From assembly GCF_001029105.3 (NCBI RefSeq), contig NZ_CP011807.3, positions 4,836,001 through 4,900,000 of the forward strand: 64,000 nt of DNA, given 5' to 3'. Positions 39,446 to 47,304 of this stretch are shown here, piece by piece. Below the pieces are notes generated by a model. It was not told the origin of the DNA. It was given only the letters and a program-made list of their open reading frames with translations, and did no database searches. The stretch's first letter is position 1; the number at the start of each line of letters is the position of its first letter. Position numbers and translations under genes: made by a program. This DNA is from Pandoraea faecigallinarum (GTDB lineage Bacteria > Pseudomonadota > Gammaproteobacteria > Burkholderiales > Burkholderiaceae).

Positions 39446-40396
39446 TCACTCCGGTTGATGTGCCGCGAGACGATAGTTCTCCTTGAACCGCTCCGGCACA
39501 CGTTCGTCGAAACCCAGCGCCACGCGGCGCACTTCAGGACTGTCGCCCGGCGGATGCCCCACACCGAGCGCCGCCGCGCGCGGCGCATCGATCTGCACCA
39601 CGCGCCCGGCAAGGCGTCCCAACCCCGTAATCTCGCATTCCACCAGATCGCCCGCATCCACCGAGCGCGAATGGCAGGGCGTGCCCATCAGAATCACGTC
39701 ACCCGGCACCAGCGTAATGTGACGCGCTATGTCCGCGATCACGTAGTGCGGGCCCCAGATCGTCTCGTCGCCGATATGGGCTTCCTGTACGACACGTCCG
39801 TTGCGATAGGTGCGCAGCGTCTGCTCGAACAGGTTCACGCCCCGCACGATACCCGGGCCGATGGGCAGTAGCGTGTCCGCGCCCTTCACACGCAGCATCG
39901 ATCCCTGATCGGTGTCGCGAAAATCCTGCAACCCCATGTCCAATGCCGGGCAGAAGCCCTCGATGTAGTCCCACGCCTCGTCGGGCAGCACATTACGGCA
40001 CGTGCGTCCGATTACCACCGCGTATTCGCTCTCGTAGTTCAGATACCGGCAATCCGCCGGCTTCAGAATCTGTCCGCCATGACCGTTGAGCGAGGTCGGC
40101 GGCTTGGTGAAGTAGGTAGGCGTGTCGGTCGGCCTGGGCTTGTTGCGCGTTTCCATGCTACGCGAGCGATAGGAGATGTGCACCGCGATGATCTTCGACG
40201 GATCGACGGGCGGGAGATGCGTCACCGTTTGCGGGTCGACGAAGCGGCCGTCGTCGAGCTTGAGCATGCCCTGACGATCGCCGGCTTCGACGATCGTCCC
40301 CCAGAACGCGCTGCCCCCAAGCAGAATGCGACGGCGCTCGACACGCGGCCCGCGCATGACCCCGGGCAGTTCACGCATTGGAAATTCGAAGTCCAT
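39446..40396 (-). CDS. Fumarylacetoacetate hydrolase-fold protein (HpaG-like isomerase/decarboxylase candidate)
   Basis: A 316-aa FAH-family protein. The metal-binding acidic residues are in NYESEYAVVIGR and in ALDMGLQDFRDTDQG; the GDVILMGTPCHSRSVDAGDL turn is typical. In the homoprotocatechuate pathway a member of this family (HpaG) isomerises and decarboxylates 5-carboxymethyl-2-oxohex-3-ene-1,5,7-type acids. E. coli HpaG is a tandem duplication, whereas this is one unit with a 75-residue N-terminal extension. It lies 12 nt after the dioxygenase gene. It could also be a hydrolase acting on the ring-fission product; exact reaction uncertain. Confidence 0.82.
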   Translation of the reverse strand: MDFEFPMRELPGVMRGPRVERRRILLGGSAFWGTIVEAGDRQGMLKLDDGRFVDPQTVTHLPPVDPSKIIAVHISYRSRSMETRNKPRPTDTPTYFTKPPTSLNGHGGQILKPADCRYLNYESEYAVVIGRTCRNVLPDEAWDYIEGFCPALDMGLQDFRDTDQGSMLRVKGADTLLPIGPGIVRGVNLFEQTLRTYRNGRVVQEAHIGDETIWGPHYVIADIARHITLVPGDVILMGTPCHSRSVDAGDLVECEITGLGRLAGRVVQIDAPRAAALGVGHPPGDSPEVRRVALGFDERVPERFKENYRLAAHQPE

Positions 40397-40408
40397 GGTC
40401 GCGCCTCG

Positions 40409-41272
40409 TCAAAGGGTATCGAACCAGATGTGCACGTTGCCCGTGCCGCGCGCATTCTCGTAGTCGGAGAGCACCACGCCCGCGCTGCGGCATGCGGCGC
40501 CGCCCAATGCGCCGACCATCTGCAAATAGTGCGCGCCGTGCGCCTCCCACGGGCGCTTGCGGTAATCCGTATCCCAGTCGGCCAGAATGCGGTCGTGGCG
40601 ACCCTCGCGCAACGCGTGGATGGCGCGCTTGTCGCTCTCGACATTCTCCGGGCGAGACACGTTGCTCTCGTGGAAAATGCGAGGGTGATTCGGCTTCCAG
40701 TCGATACCGTTGAACTTGTGGCTCAACGCGCCGGACGCCAGCATCACCACGCGCAGATCGCTGCGTCGAATCGCCTCGCCGATGACTTCGCCGGATTGCA
40801 GAAAGTGATGCGTCTCGCAGTTCTGGCACGAGCTGACCGTCACGATGGGCCACGCGTCGAGTCGCATTTGCTTGATGACGTTGATCGTGGGGTAATGACG
40901 CGGCAGATCCGGATGCTGTACCGCACGCGCTCGCACCCCGCGCTCGCGCGCCACACCGTCGACCGCCAGCGCCAGTTCGGGATGGCCGCGATAGTCGTAC
41001 GGCACGCCGTGCAGATACCACGGCATCTCGTCCGAAACGTACATGCCCGCATAACGCGCGCCCGCATCGATCAGGTGATAGCCGGTCGTGAACCAGTGCG
41101 AATCGAAAATCACGATCGCATCGGGGCGCACCGCCGCAATGCGCTCGCGCACGCGCGCATAGCCAGGTATCAAATCCGAATCCGCGCCCGCGCCCTGCAG
41201 AACGCGGAACTCCTCACACTGCATCAGGCCGGGGTGGTGCGACACCAACGCCGCGCCGACAATCTGTCCCAT
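40409..41272 (-). CDS. LigB-type extradiol catechol dioxygenase (HpaD-like)
   Basis: Class III extradiol ring-cleavage enzyme, 287 aa, most like 3,4-dihydroxyphenylacetate 2,3-dioxygenase. The N-terminal GAALVSHHPGLMQ supplies the first iron-binding histidines. VIFDSHWFTTGYHLIDAG and the ASGALSHKFN segment fit the LigB fold; ENARGTGNVHIWFD is near the end. It opens the ring of a catechol beside the side-chain, giving a semialdehyde for the adjacent dehydrogenase. DOPA- or protocatechuate-type catechols remain possible substrates. Confidence 0.86.
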   Translation of the reverse strand: MGQIVGAALVSHHPGLMQCEEFRVLQGAGADSDLIPGYARVRERIAAVRPDAIVIFDSHWFTTGYHLIDAGARYAGMYVSDEMPWYLHGVPYDYRGHPELALAVDGVARERGVRARAVQHPDLPRHYPTINVIKQMRLDAWPIVTVSSCQNCETHHFLQSGEVIGEAIRRSDLRVVMLASGALSHKFNGIDWKPNHPRIFHESNVSRPENVESDKRAIHALREGRHDRILADWDTDYRKRPWEAHGAHYLQMVGALGGAACRSAGVVLSDYENARGTGNVHIWFDTL

Positions 41273-41314
41273 AGTGCTCTCCTCTTGTCCTTGTCTTGTG
41301 GTGTGGCATCGGCG

Positions 41315-42790
41315 TCAGCGGTGGCTGAAGCTCGCTTTGAACGGCTGTTTCGGAACGACGATATCCTTCACGTCGCAAAAGAACTCGAAGCTCCAGTCGC
41401 CGCCTTCGCGCCCGACGCCCGAGCGCTTGATGCCGCCGAAGGGCGCGGCGAGGTCGCGAATGCCGAAGCTGTTGATCCAGATGAAGCCGGTGCGCACGCG
41501 CTCGGCGATCGCGATGGCGTGCGCCTCGTTGCCGTAGCAAACGCCGCCGAGCCCGTAGTCGGTGCCGTTCGCCAGCTCGACGACTTCGTCGTCGTTGGTG
41601 AAGGTCTGCAACGTGAGCACCGGGCCGAAGACTTCCTGCTGCACGATTTCGTCGTGCTGATGCAGACCGGTGAGCAGCGTGGGCGCGAAATATTGCGCGC
41701 CGAACGCGTGACGCGCGCCGCCCCACAACACGCGCGCTCCGCCGGCCACGGCGCGCTCGACGAAGCCCTGCACGCGTTCGAGCTGGCGCATGTGGATGAT
41801 CGGGCCGACCTCCGTCGCGCCGTCGCGCGGGTCGCCAACGACGAGGCGCGAGACCACCTCACGCAACTTCTGCGTGAACGCCGGGGCGACATCCGCATGA
41901 ACGAGCAGTCGCGTGCCCGCCAGGCACACCTGTCCGGCATTGCGATACATCAGCGCAGCGGTTGCGGCGGCCGCGTCGAGATCGGCATCCGCCAGCACGA
42001 TGAACGCCGACTTGCCGCCCAGTTCCAGGCTGCACGGCACGAGGTTCGCGGCGGCAGTCTTCGCGATCCATTTCGCCGTGCCGACCGAGCCGGTAAAGGA
42101 GATGCGCGCGAGCCGCGCGTCACTCACCAGCGCCGCGCCGGTCGCCGCCCCCGCGCCCTGCAACAAGTTGAAGACGCCCGGCGGCAGTCCCGCTTCGTGC
42201 GCGCAATCGGCAAGTAGCGACGACGTGAGCGGCGCCCATTCGGGGGCCTTGAGCACGACGGTGTTGCCCGCCGCCAGCGCCGGACCGATCTTCCATGTCG
42301 CGAGCATCAGCGGCGAGTTCCAGGGCGTAATCACTGCGACTACCCCGGCCGGGTCGTGGCGCACCCGGTGCCAGGCCTGCGGTGTCTCGATCACGCGGTC
42401 CTGCAACGTCAGCGCATGCTCGGCAAACCATGTCATGTTCTGCATGGCGCGCGGCACCACCCCGTGCGCCATGCGCGAGCGCAGCACGCCGGCGTCCACA
42501 CTCTCGAGCGTGGCGAATGCGTCGGCGCGGCGTCCGATGGCGTCGGCGAATCGCTGGAGATACGGCTGGCGTTGCGCCGCACTCAGCGCCGCCCACGCGG
42601 CAAATGCCCGCGACGCCGATGTGACCGCTCCATCGACGTGCGCCTGACTGCCGCTGGCAATGTCGCCCAGTGGAGTCTGATCGATGGGCGAGATGCATTC
42701 GAACGTCTCGTCCGATGCCACGCGGCGGCCATCGATGTAGTGATCCGGCGACACCGATACGCCGGCAACCTCAATACGGGTAGCACTCAT
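41315..42790 (-). CDS. Semialdehyde dehydrogenase (HpaE-like)
   Basis: NAD-dependent aldehyde dehydrogenase of 491 aa. Catalytic Glu256 is in SLELGGKSAF and the nucleophile Cys289 is in GQVCLAGTR. The C-terminal FGIRDLAAPFGGIKRSGVGR segment, with RDL before PFGG, and GGDWSFEFF closely follow HpaE (5-carboxymethyl-2-hydroxymuconate semialdehyde dehydrogenase). It would oxidise the ring-fission semialdehyde to a dicarboxylate. Start at the ATG 42790 (MSATRIEVAGVSVSPDHYID); the open frame extends upstream to 42940 without similarity. Confidence 0.9.
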   Translation of the reverse strand: MSATRIEVAGVSVSPDHYIDGRRVASDETFECISPIDQTPLGDIASGSQAHVDGAVTSASRAFAAWAALSAAQRQPYLQRFADAIGRRADAFATLESVDAGVLRSRMAHGVVPRAMQNMTWFAEHALTLQDRVIETPQAWHRVRHDPAGVVAVITPWNSPLMLATWKIGPALAAGNTVVLKAPEWAPLTSSLLADCAHEAGLPPGVFNLLQGAGAATGAALVSDARLARISFTGSVGTAKWIAKTAAANLVPCSLELGGKSAFIVLADADLDAAAATAALMYRNAGQVCLAGTRLLVHADVAPAFTQKLREVVSRLVVGDPRDGATEVGPIIHMRQLERVQGFVERAVAGGARVLWGGARHAFGAQYFAPTLLTGLHQHDEIVQQEVFGPVLTLQTFTNDDEVVELANGTDYGLGGVCYGNEAHAIAIAERVRTGFIWINSFGIRDLAAPFGGIKRSGVGREGGDWSFEFFCDVKDIVVPKQPFKASFSHR

Positions 42791-42842
42791 GCCATGTCTC
42801 TTTGGGGGATAGTTTCGAAAGAAAACGTTCAGCCTTCGGCGC

Positions 42843-43637
42843 TCAACCCTTGCTGCCGTTGCCGTCATTCGCGATGGCGAATCTTGCCGCGAGCGCCCGG
42901 CTCGCATTGGCGAGCAACGTCGTGTCGATGCCCACGGCAACGAACGTCACGCCCAGTTCGAGGTAATGGCGTGCGAGCGTCTCGTCGACGCACAGTATTC
43001 CCGCCGCCTTGCCCGCGCGGCGAATGCGCGCGATGCCGTTCTCGATGGCCTTGCGCACCTCCGGGTGCGTCGCCTGACCGAGATACCCCATCGACGCCGC
43101 CAGGTCGGCCGGACCGATGAACACCCCGTGCACGCCGTCGACGGCGGCAATGTCGTCGACCTGCGCCAGCGCGTCGGCCGTCTCCACCTGCACGAGCAGA
43201 CACGTCGTGTCGTTCGCTGCGTGCAGATAGTCCTCATATCGATTCCATCGCGACGAGCGCGCCAGACCGCTGCCGACACCGCGCGTGCCCTGCGGCGGAT
43301 AACGCGTGGCACTCGCGAGTGCGCGCGCCATGCCGGCCGACTCCACCATCGGCACGAGCAACGTCGTCGCCCCGATTTCGAGGACCTGCTTGATGAGCGC
43401 GGCGTCGCCGTGCGGCAGCCGCACGACCGGATGCGCGGGATACGGCGCCATCGCCTGCAAGGTGGCAAGCATCGTTCGCAGATCGTTGGGCGCGTGCTCG
43501 CCGTCGATCACCAGCCAGTCGAAGCCGCCGCCGGCACACAATTCTGCGGCGTAGGGCGTAGCGAGCCCCATCCACAGGCCGATCTGGCGTTCGCCGCGTG
43601 CGAGCGCCTGCTTGAAGGCATTCGGGGGAGTTTTCAT
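42843..43637 (-). CDS. HpcH/HpaI-family class II aldolase
   Basis: Metal-dependent pyruvate aldolase of 264 aa, resembling 4-hydroxy-2-oxoheptane-1,7-dioate aldolase (HpaI). Visible active-site residues: histidine in [11 protein letters not shown], arginine in PVVRLPHGD, glutamate in [10 protein letters not shown] and aspartate in [13 protein letters not shown]. The [16 protein letters not shown] loop is typical. It would cleave the hydrated intermediate to pyruvate and succinate semialdehyde. It lies 27 nt after the hydratase gene in the same operon. Confidence 0.9.
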   Translation of the reverse strand: MKTPPNAFKQALARGERQIGLWMGLATPYAAELCAGGGFDWLVIDGEHAPNDLRTMLATLQAMAPYPAHPVVRLPHGDAALIKQVLEIGATTLLVPMVESAGMARALASATRYPPQGTRGVGSGLARSSRWNRYEDYLHAANDTTCLLVQVETADALAQVDDIAAVDGVHGVFIGPADLAASMGYLGQATHPEVRKAIENGIARIRRAGKAAGILCVDETLARHYLELGVTFVAVGIDTTLLANASRALAARFAIANDGNGSKG

Positions 43638-43664
43638 GACGTCGGCTCCTTGTGCATCGACACG

Positions 43665-44474
43665 TCAGACAAAGCGCACGCCAATCGCGCCGAGCGGACC
43701 GTAGTCCGCGTGAAAGACATCGCCCGCCGCACATGCCACCGGTCGCGTGAAGGACCCGGCCAGCACGATTTCGCCCGCCTGCAGCCCTTCGTCGAAGGCG
43801 CCGAGCTTGTTGGCGAGCCACGCGATGCCGTTGCCCGGGTGGTTCAGCACGGCCGCGCTCAGGCCGGACTCCTCGATCACGCCGTTGCGATACAGCAGCG
43901 CGCCCGCCCAACGCAAGTCGATGGCCTCCGGCTTGACGGGCCGTCCGCCGAGAATCACGGCGGCGTTCGCCGCGTTGTCGGCAATCGTGTCGAAGACTTT
44001 GCGCGGCGCTCCGGTATCGCGATCGAACAGTTCGATGCGGCCATCGATGAGTTCGAGCGCAGGGGTGACCCACGCCGTGGCGTCGAGCACGTCGAACAAT
44101 GTGACGCCCGGACCCTTGAGCGGCTTGCCGAGAATGAACGCCAACTCCACCTCCAGGCGCGGCACGATGAAGCGCGAGGCTTCGAGCGTCGCGCCGTCGG
44201 CGACCAGCATGTCGTCGAGCAGCGTGCCGTGGTCGGGCTCGGTGATCTGCGCGGCAACCTGCATCGCGCGTGAAGTCAACCCGATCTTGTGGCCGATCAC
44301 GCGCCGGCCCTCGGCAAACTTCAGCGCGAGCCACGCCTGCGAAATCGCGTAGCTGTCGGCAATCGTCATCCCGGGATAGCGGCGCGAGAATTGCGTCACC
44401 GGCTCACGAGCGCGTTCGGCTTCGTGCAATTCGCGGGCAAGGGCCTGATGGGTCGAGGCGTCGAGCGTCGGCAT
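43665..44474 (-). CDS. 2-oxo-hepta-3-ene-1,7-dioate hydratase-like (HpaH)
   Basis: Hydratase of the MhpD/HpaH family, 269 aa from the ATG at 44474 ([20 protein letters not shown]). Conserved [34 protein letters not shown] and the metal-binding [17 protein letters not shown] are present. It adds water to the 2-oxo-alkenoate before aldol cleavage. First gene of the six-gene minus-strand operon (hydratase, aldolase, dehydrogenase, dioxygenase, FAH protein, reductase), about 44 nt downstream of a -10 that lies next to LysR-type element copy 2. Confidence 0.9.
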   Translation of the reverse strand: MPTLDASTHQALARELHEAERAREPVTQFSRRYPGMTIADSYAISQAWLALKFAEGRRVIGHKIGLTSRAMQVAAQITEPDHGTLLDDMLVADGATLEASRFIVPRLEVELAFILGKPLKGPGVTLFDVLDATAWVTPALELIDGRIELFDRDTGAPRKVFDTIADNAANAAVILGGRPVKPEAIDLRWAGALLYRNGVIEESGLSAAVLNHPGNGIAWLANKLGAFDEGLQAGEIVLAGSFTRPVACAAGDVFHADYGPLGAIGVRFV

Positions 44475-44517
44475 TGCGGGTCTCCGGTGTCGTTCGGTTT
44501 CGTTTCGGGAAGCCCTT

Positions 44518-44586
44518 ATTCTTGCGGCCGCCCGCGCCATCGACAATCAATCGATTCTGGCCGATTGATAAGCAAAACTGGATAAT
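44518..44586 (-). promoter_or_regulatory. LysR-type operator copy 2 and catabolic operon promoter
   Basis: On the minus strand the 44-bp element (44586-44543) repeats that at 35615-35658 with 38/44 identity, including an exact CCAGAATCGATTGATTGT. It is followed by a -35 TTGTCG (44541-44546), a 17-nt spacer and a -10 AAGAAT (44518-44523). Spacing and orientation toward the downstream gene are the same as in copy 1. The rest of the 540-nt interval up to the receptor gene holds the Fur-box promoter and no coding frame. Confidence 0.7.
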
Positions 44587-44862
44587 CCGCCGCCGCAAAT
44601 CGATGCCTTGGCCGATAGCGCAGCCGATGCCGGACATGCGCCGCAACGCCGCCCGCGCGCGTCGAATGTCGTACGGCCGCCACACACTCAACCGCGCGTT
44701 GAAACGAACCATGGCCTGCGTTTCGTTCGGCATTTGTTCGCTTCATTCCGCCATCACACGCCTTCGTGGCGCAATGTCGCAATTCGTGCCAGCCATCGCG
44801 GGCGCTGCCCGCCACGGCGGACCGGCATCGCCTAATACCGACCGGGAATCGCCCCACGCTCA

Positions 44863-44892
44863 TTAAAAATGAGAGTGATTTGCATTTATAAT
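44863..44892 (+). promoter_or_regulatory. Fur box over the FecA-like receptor promoter
   Basis: AATGAGAGTGATTTGCATT (44868-44886) matches the palindromic Fur consensus AATGAGAATGATTCTCATT at 16 of 19 positions. It sits between a weak -35 TTAAAA (44863-44868) and a perfect TATAAT -10 (44887-44892). Iron-bound Fur would block RNA polymerase, so the receptor should be induced by iron limitation. Confidence 0.8.
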
Positions 44893-45014
44893 TCGCGACG
44901 CTTTATTACAGCGCATTACCGATAACGATCCGCCCGGCCGTTGCCTCGCATTGCCCGCATTTGCACCGCATCGGCCTCGCTCGCACACTCTCGCAGTCAC
45001 GAAGGTCAGCCAAG

Positions 45015-47210
45015 ATGAAGATGTCCGTCAGTCGCCGCACGCCCGCGGCATCCGGTGCCGCACGCATGCCAGGTTTCCATCGCTTCGCCTCCTACGCTTC
45101 CTACGCCTCCCACACCCGCCTGCCGCATGTCGCCGCCCATGCGAGCGCCTGCGCGGCTGCGCTGCTCATGGCAACGCTCGGCACGGCGTACGCGCAGGCA
45201 AGTCCGGCCGCAGAAGCGAAGGCCGAAGTCGAACTCGGCGCGGTGAACGTCTCCGGCGACTGGCTGGGTACCGGTCTGGACAACAGCGCGAAAACGTTTC
45301 CCGGCGCACGCACGGTCGTGAAGAAGGCGCAGATCGAAGAATCGGGTGCAAGCAGCATCGGCGACGTCATGCGACGCATCCCCGGGGTGCAGGCCACCGA
45401 CAACTCCGGCACCGCCGGCAGCGCCATCTCGCTGAACATCGGCGTGCGCGGCCTCACCGGCCGTTACACCCCGCGCTCGACCGTGCTGCTCGACGGCATT
45501 CCGATGGCGGTCGCCCCTTACGGCCAGCCGCAACTCTCGTTCGCACCGGTCAGCCTGTTCAACATCGAGAGCATCGATGTGGTGCGCAGCGGCGGTGCCG
45601 TTCGCTACGGCCCGCAAAACGTCGGCGGCGTGATCAACTTCAAGACGCGTGCGATCCCCAGTACCTCGGGCCTGAGCGCCGACGCGACGGTTCGCGAGAA
45701 CATCTACACCGCCGGCGGCGGCGCGAACACCCAGTACGGCGCGTTTCTCGGCACGCAGATGGACAACGGTCTCGGTCTCGCGTTGTTGTACTCGGGCATG
45801 GTGGGCCGCGACTGGCGCAAGGGCAGCGACGAGCGGGTCAACGACGTGGCGCTGAAGTGGCGCTACGACATCTCGCCGAGCCAGCAGGTGTACGGCAAGA
45901 TCTCGTACTACGACGTGAAGTCGAAGACGCCCGGCGGTCTGAGCGTCGCGCAATACAACGCCGATCCGTTTCAGAATACGCGTCCGGACGACTATTGGAG
46001 CGGCAACCGCACCGGCCTCGACTTCGGTTATCTGAATACGATCTCCGAGACACAGGAGTTCGAGATCCGCACGTTCTACAACCAGAGCTATCGTCAGAGC
46101 ACGCTCGTCAATGCGACCGGCCTCTCCACGACGCACCAGCCGCGCAACTATGAGACGTTCGGTATCGAGCCGCGCTTCACACAGCGGCTTTTCTTCGGTC
46201 CGAGCGCACACGACGTGACCGTGGGTTATCGCTACGTCCACGAACGCGGCGACGACAACCAGTGGACCACCACGCTCGCGACCGGCAGAAACTCTGCGAC
46301 GCAGACCTTCAACAACTACACCAGCGCGAATGCGTTCTATATCGACGACCGCATGGCGTGGGGGAACTGGCGCCTGACGCCGGGCCTGCGCTACGAGTTC
46401 ATCAACTCGCAGCGCGTGGACAATGCCACCGGCAACACCTTCCGCTCTGACAACAACAAGGCGTTGCCGTCGGTGAACCTGTCGTATCTGGTGAACAGCG
46501 CGTGGACGATCTTCGCGGACTACAGCACGTCGTTCGGACCGGTGCAGAACACGCAGTTGAATTCGATGTCGGCGGCCAACCCGCTTGAGCCGGAACTGGC
46601 CCGCACGTATGAAATCGGCACGCGCTGGACGGACAATCGCTGGAAGGCCGAACTGACGGCGTTCAAGATGAAGTTCGACAACCAGATTCTGCAAATTCCG
46701 GGGTCGAACCCGCCTGTCTTCCAGAACATCGGCGCGACGAACCACGATGGTGTCGAAGCCGCCGTCGATTACACGTTCGACCGCGACAGCGTGTTGCGCG
46801 GACTGAACGTCTACGCGAACTTCACGTTCACGCGCGCCATCCAGAAGTCGGGATCGACGGCCGGTCTGGACGTGCCGTTCTATTCGCGCTTCACCGACAC
46901 GCTCGGGGCGCGCTACGCGATCGGTCGGTGGACGTTCAACGTCTCGACGACGCACCAAAGCTCACAATACGCCGACCTCGCAAACACGGAAGCCGAATCG
47001 GCAGACGGCAGCAACGGCAAGGTGCCGGGCTTCCGCGTGTGGAACCTGCAAGCGAACTACAAGCTTCCGTTCTACAAGAACGCCGACGTTACCGTGGGCC
47101 TGAACAACGTCTTCGACAAGCGCTTCTATACGCGTAACGTCGACGGCAATGCCGGGCGCATGGTCGGCGCGCCGCGCATGGTCTACGTCCAGGGGCATTT
47201 CGGCTTCTGA
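45015..47210 (+). CDS. TonB-dependent receptor, FecA-like (ferric citrate type)
   Basis: Outer-membrane receptor of 731 aa. A long N-terminal region ends in a signal peptide (CAAALLMATLGTAYAQA). The plug follows directly, with IGDVMRRIPGVQATDNSGTA and the FecA-like APYGQPQLSFAPVSL and VRYGPQNVGGVINF motifs. A 22-strand barrel runs to a C-terminal phenylalanine (VYVQGHFGF). There is no STN signalling domain before the plug, and no FecI/FecR genes lie nearby, so regulation is probably by Fur alone. Start ATG 45015; a longer frame from 44961 is possible. Ligand inferred: ferric citrate or another carboxylate siderophore. Confidence 0.9.
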   Translation: MKMSVSRRTPAASGAARMPGFHRFASYASYASHTRLPHVAAHASACAAALLMATLGTAYAQASPAAEAKAEVELGAVNVSGDWLGTGLDNSAKTFPGARTVVKKAQIEESGASSIGDVMRRIPGVQATDNSGTAGSAISLNIGVRGLTGRYTPRSTVLLDGIPMAVAPYGQPQLSFAPVSLFNIESIDVVRSGGAVRYGPQNVGGVINFKTRAIPSTSGLSADATVRENIYTAGGGANTQYGAFLGTQMDNGLGLALLYSGMVGRDWRKGSDERVNDVALKWRYDISPSQQVYGKISYYDVKSKTPGGLSVAQYNADPFQNTRPDDYWSGNRTGLDFGYLNTISETQEFEIRTFYNQSYRQSTLVNATGLSTTHQPRNYETFGIEPRFTQRLFFGPSAHDVTVGYRYVHERGDDNQWTTTLATGRNSATQTFNNYTSANAFYIDDRMAWGNWRLTPGLRYEFINSQRVDNATGNTFRSDNNKALPSVNLSYLVNSAWTIFADYSTSFGPVQNTQLNSMSAANPLEPELARTYEIGTRWTDNRWKAELTAFKMKFDNQILQIPGSNPPVFQNIGATNHDGVEAAVDYTFDRDSVLRGLNVYANFTFTRAIQKSGSTAGLDVPFYSRFTDTLGARYAIGRWTFNVSTTHQSSQYADLANTEAESADGSNGKVPGFRVWNLQANYKLPFYKNADVTVGLNNVFDKRFYTRNVDGNAGRMVGAPRMVYVQGHFGF

Positions 47211-47231
47211 TCGACGGCTCGCCGTGTAACG

Positions 47232-47266
47232 AGCCCCGCGCCCGGTCATTCGGGGCGGGGCTTTTT
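47232..47266 (+). terminator. Terminator after the FecA-like receptor
   Basis: AGCCCCGC / GCGGGGCT (47232-47239 with 47255-47262) with an inner CCCG / CGGG pair, followed by five T. It also lies 39 nt beyond the stop of the convergent Fic gene. Confidence 0.85.
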
Positions 47267-47304
47267 CCTGCCCGGACGTCATGCGCAAACCCATGCCGTC
47301 CGAT

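Noticed and set aside
45006..46958. 650-codon open frame on the minus strand within the TonB receptor gene.
   Set aside because: Mirror of the real receptor frame; no motif, membrane segment or start signal supports it.
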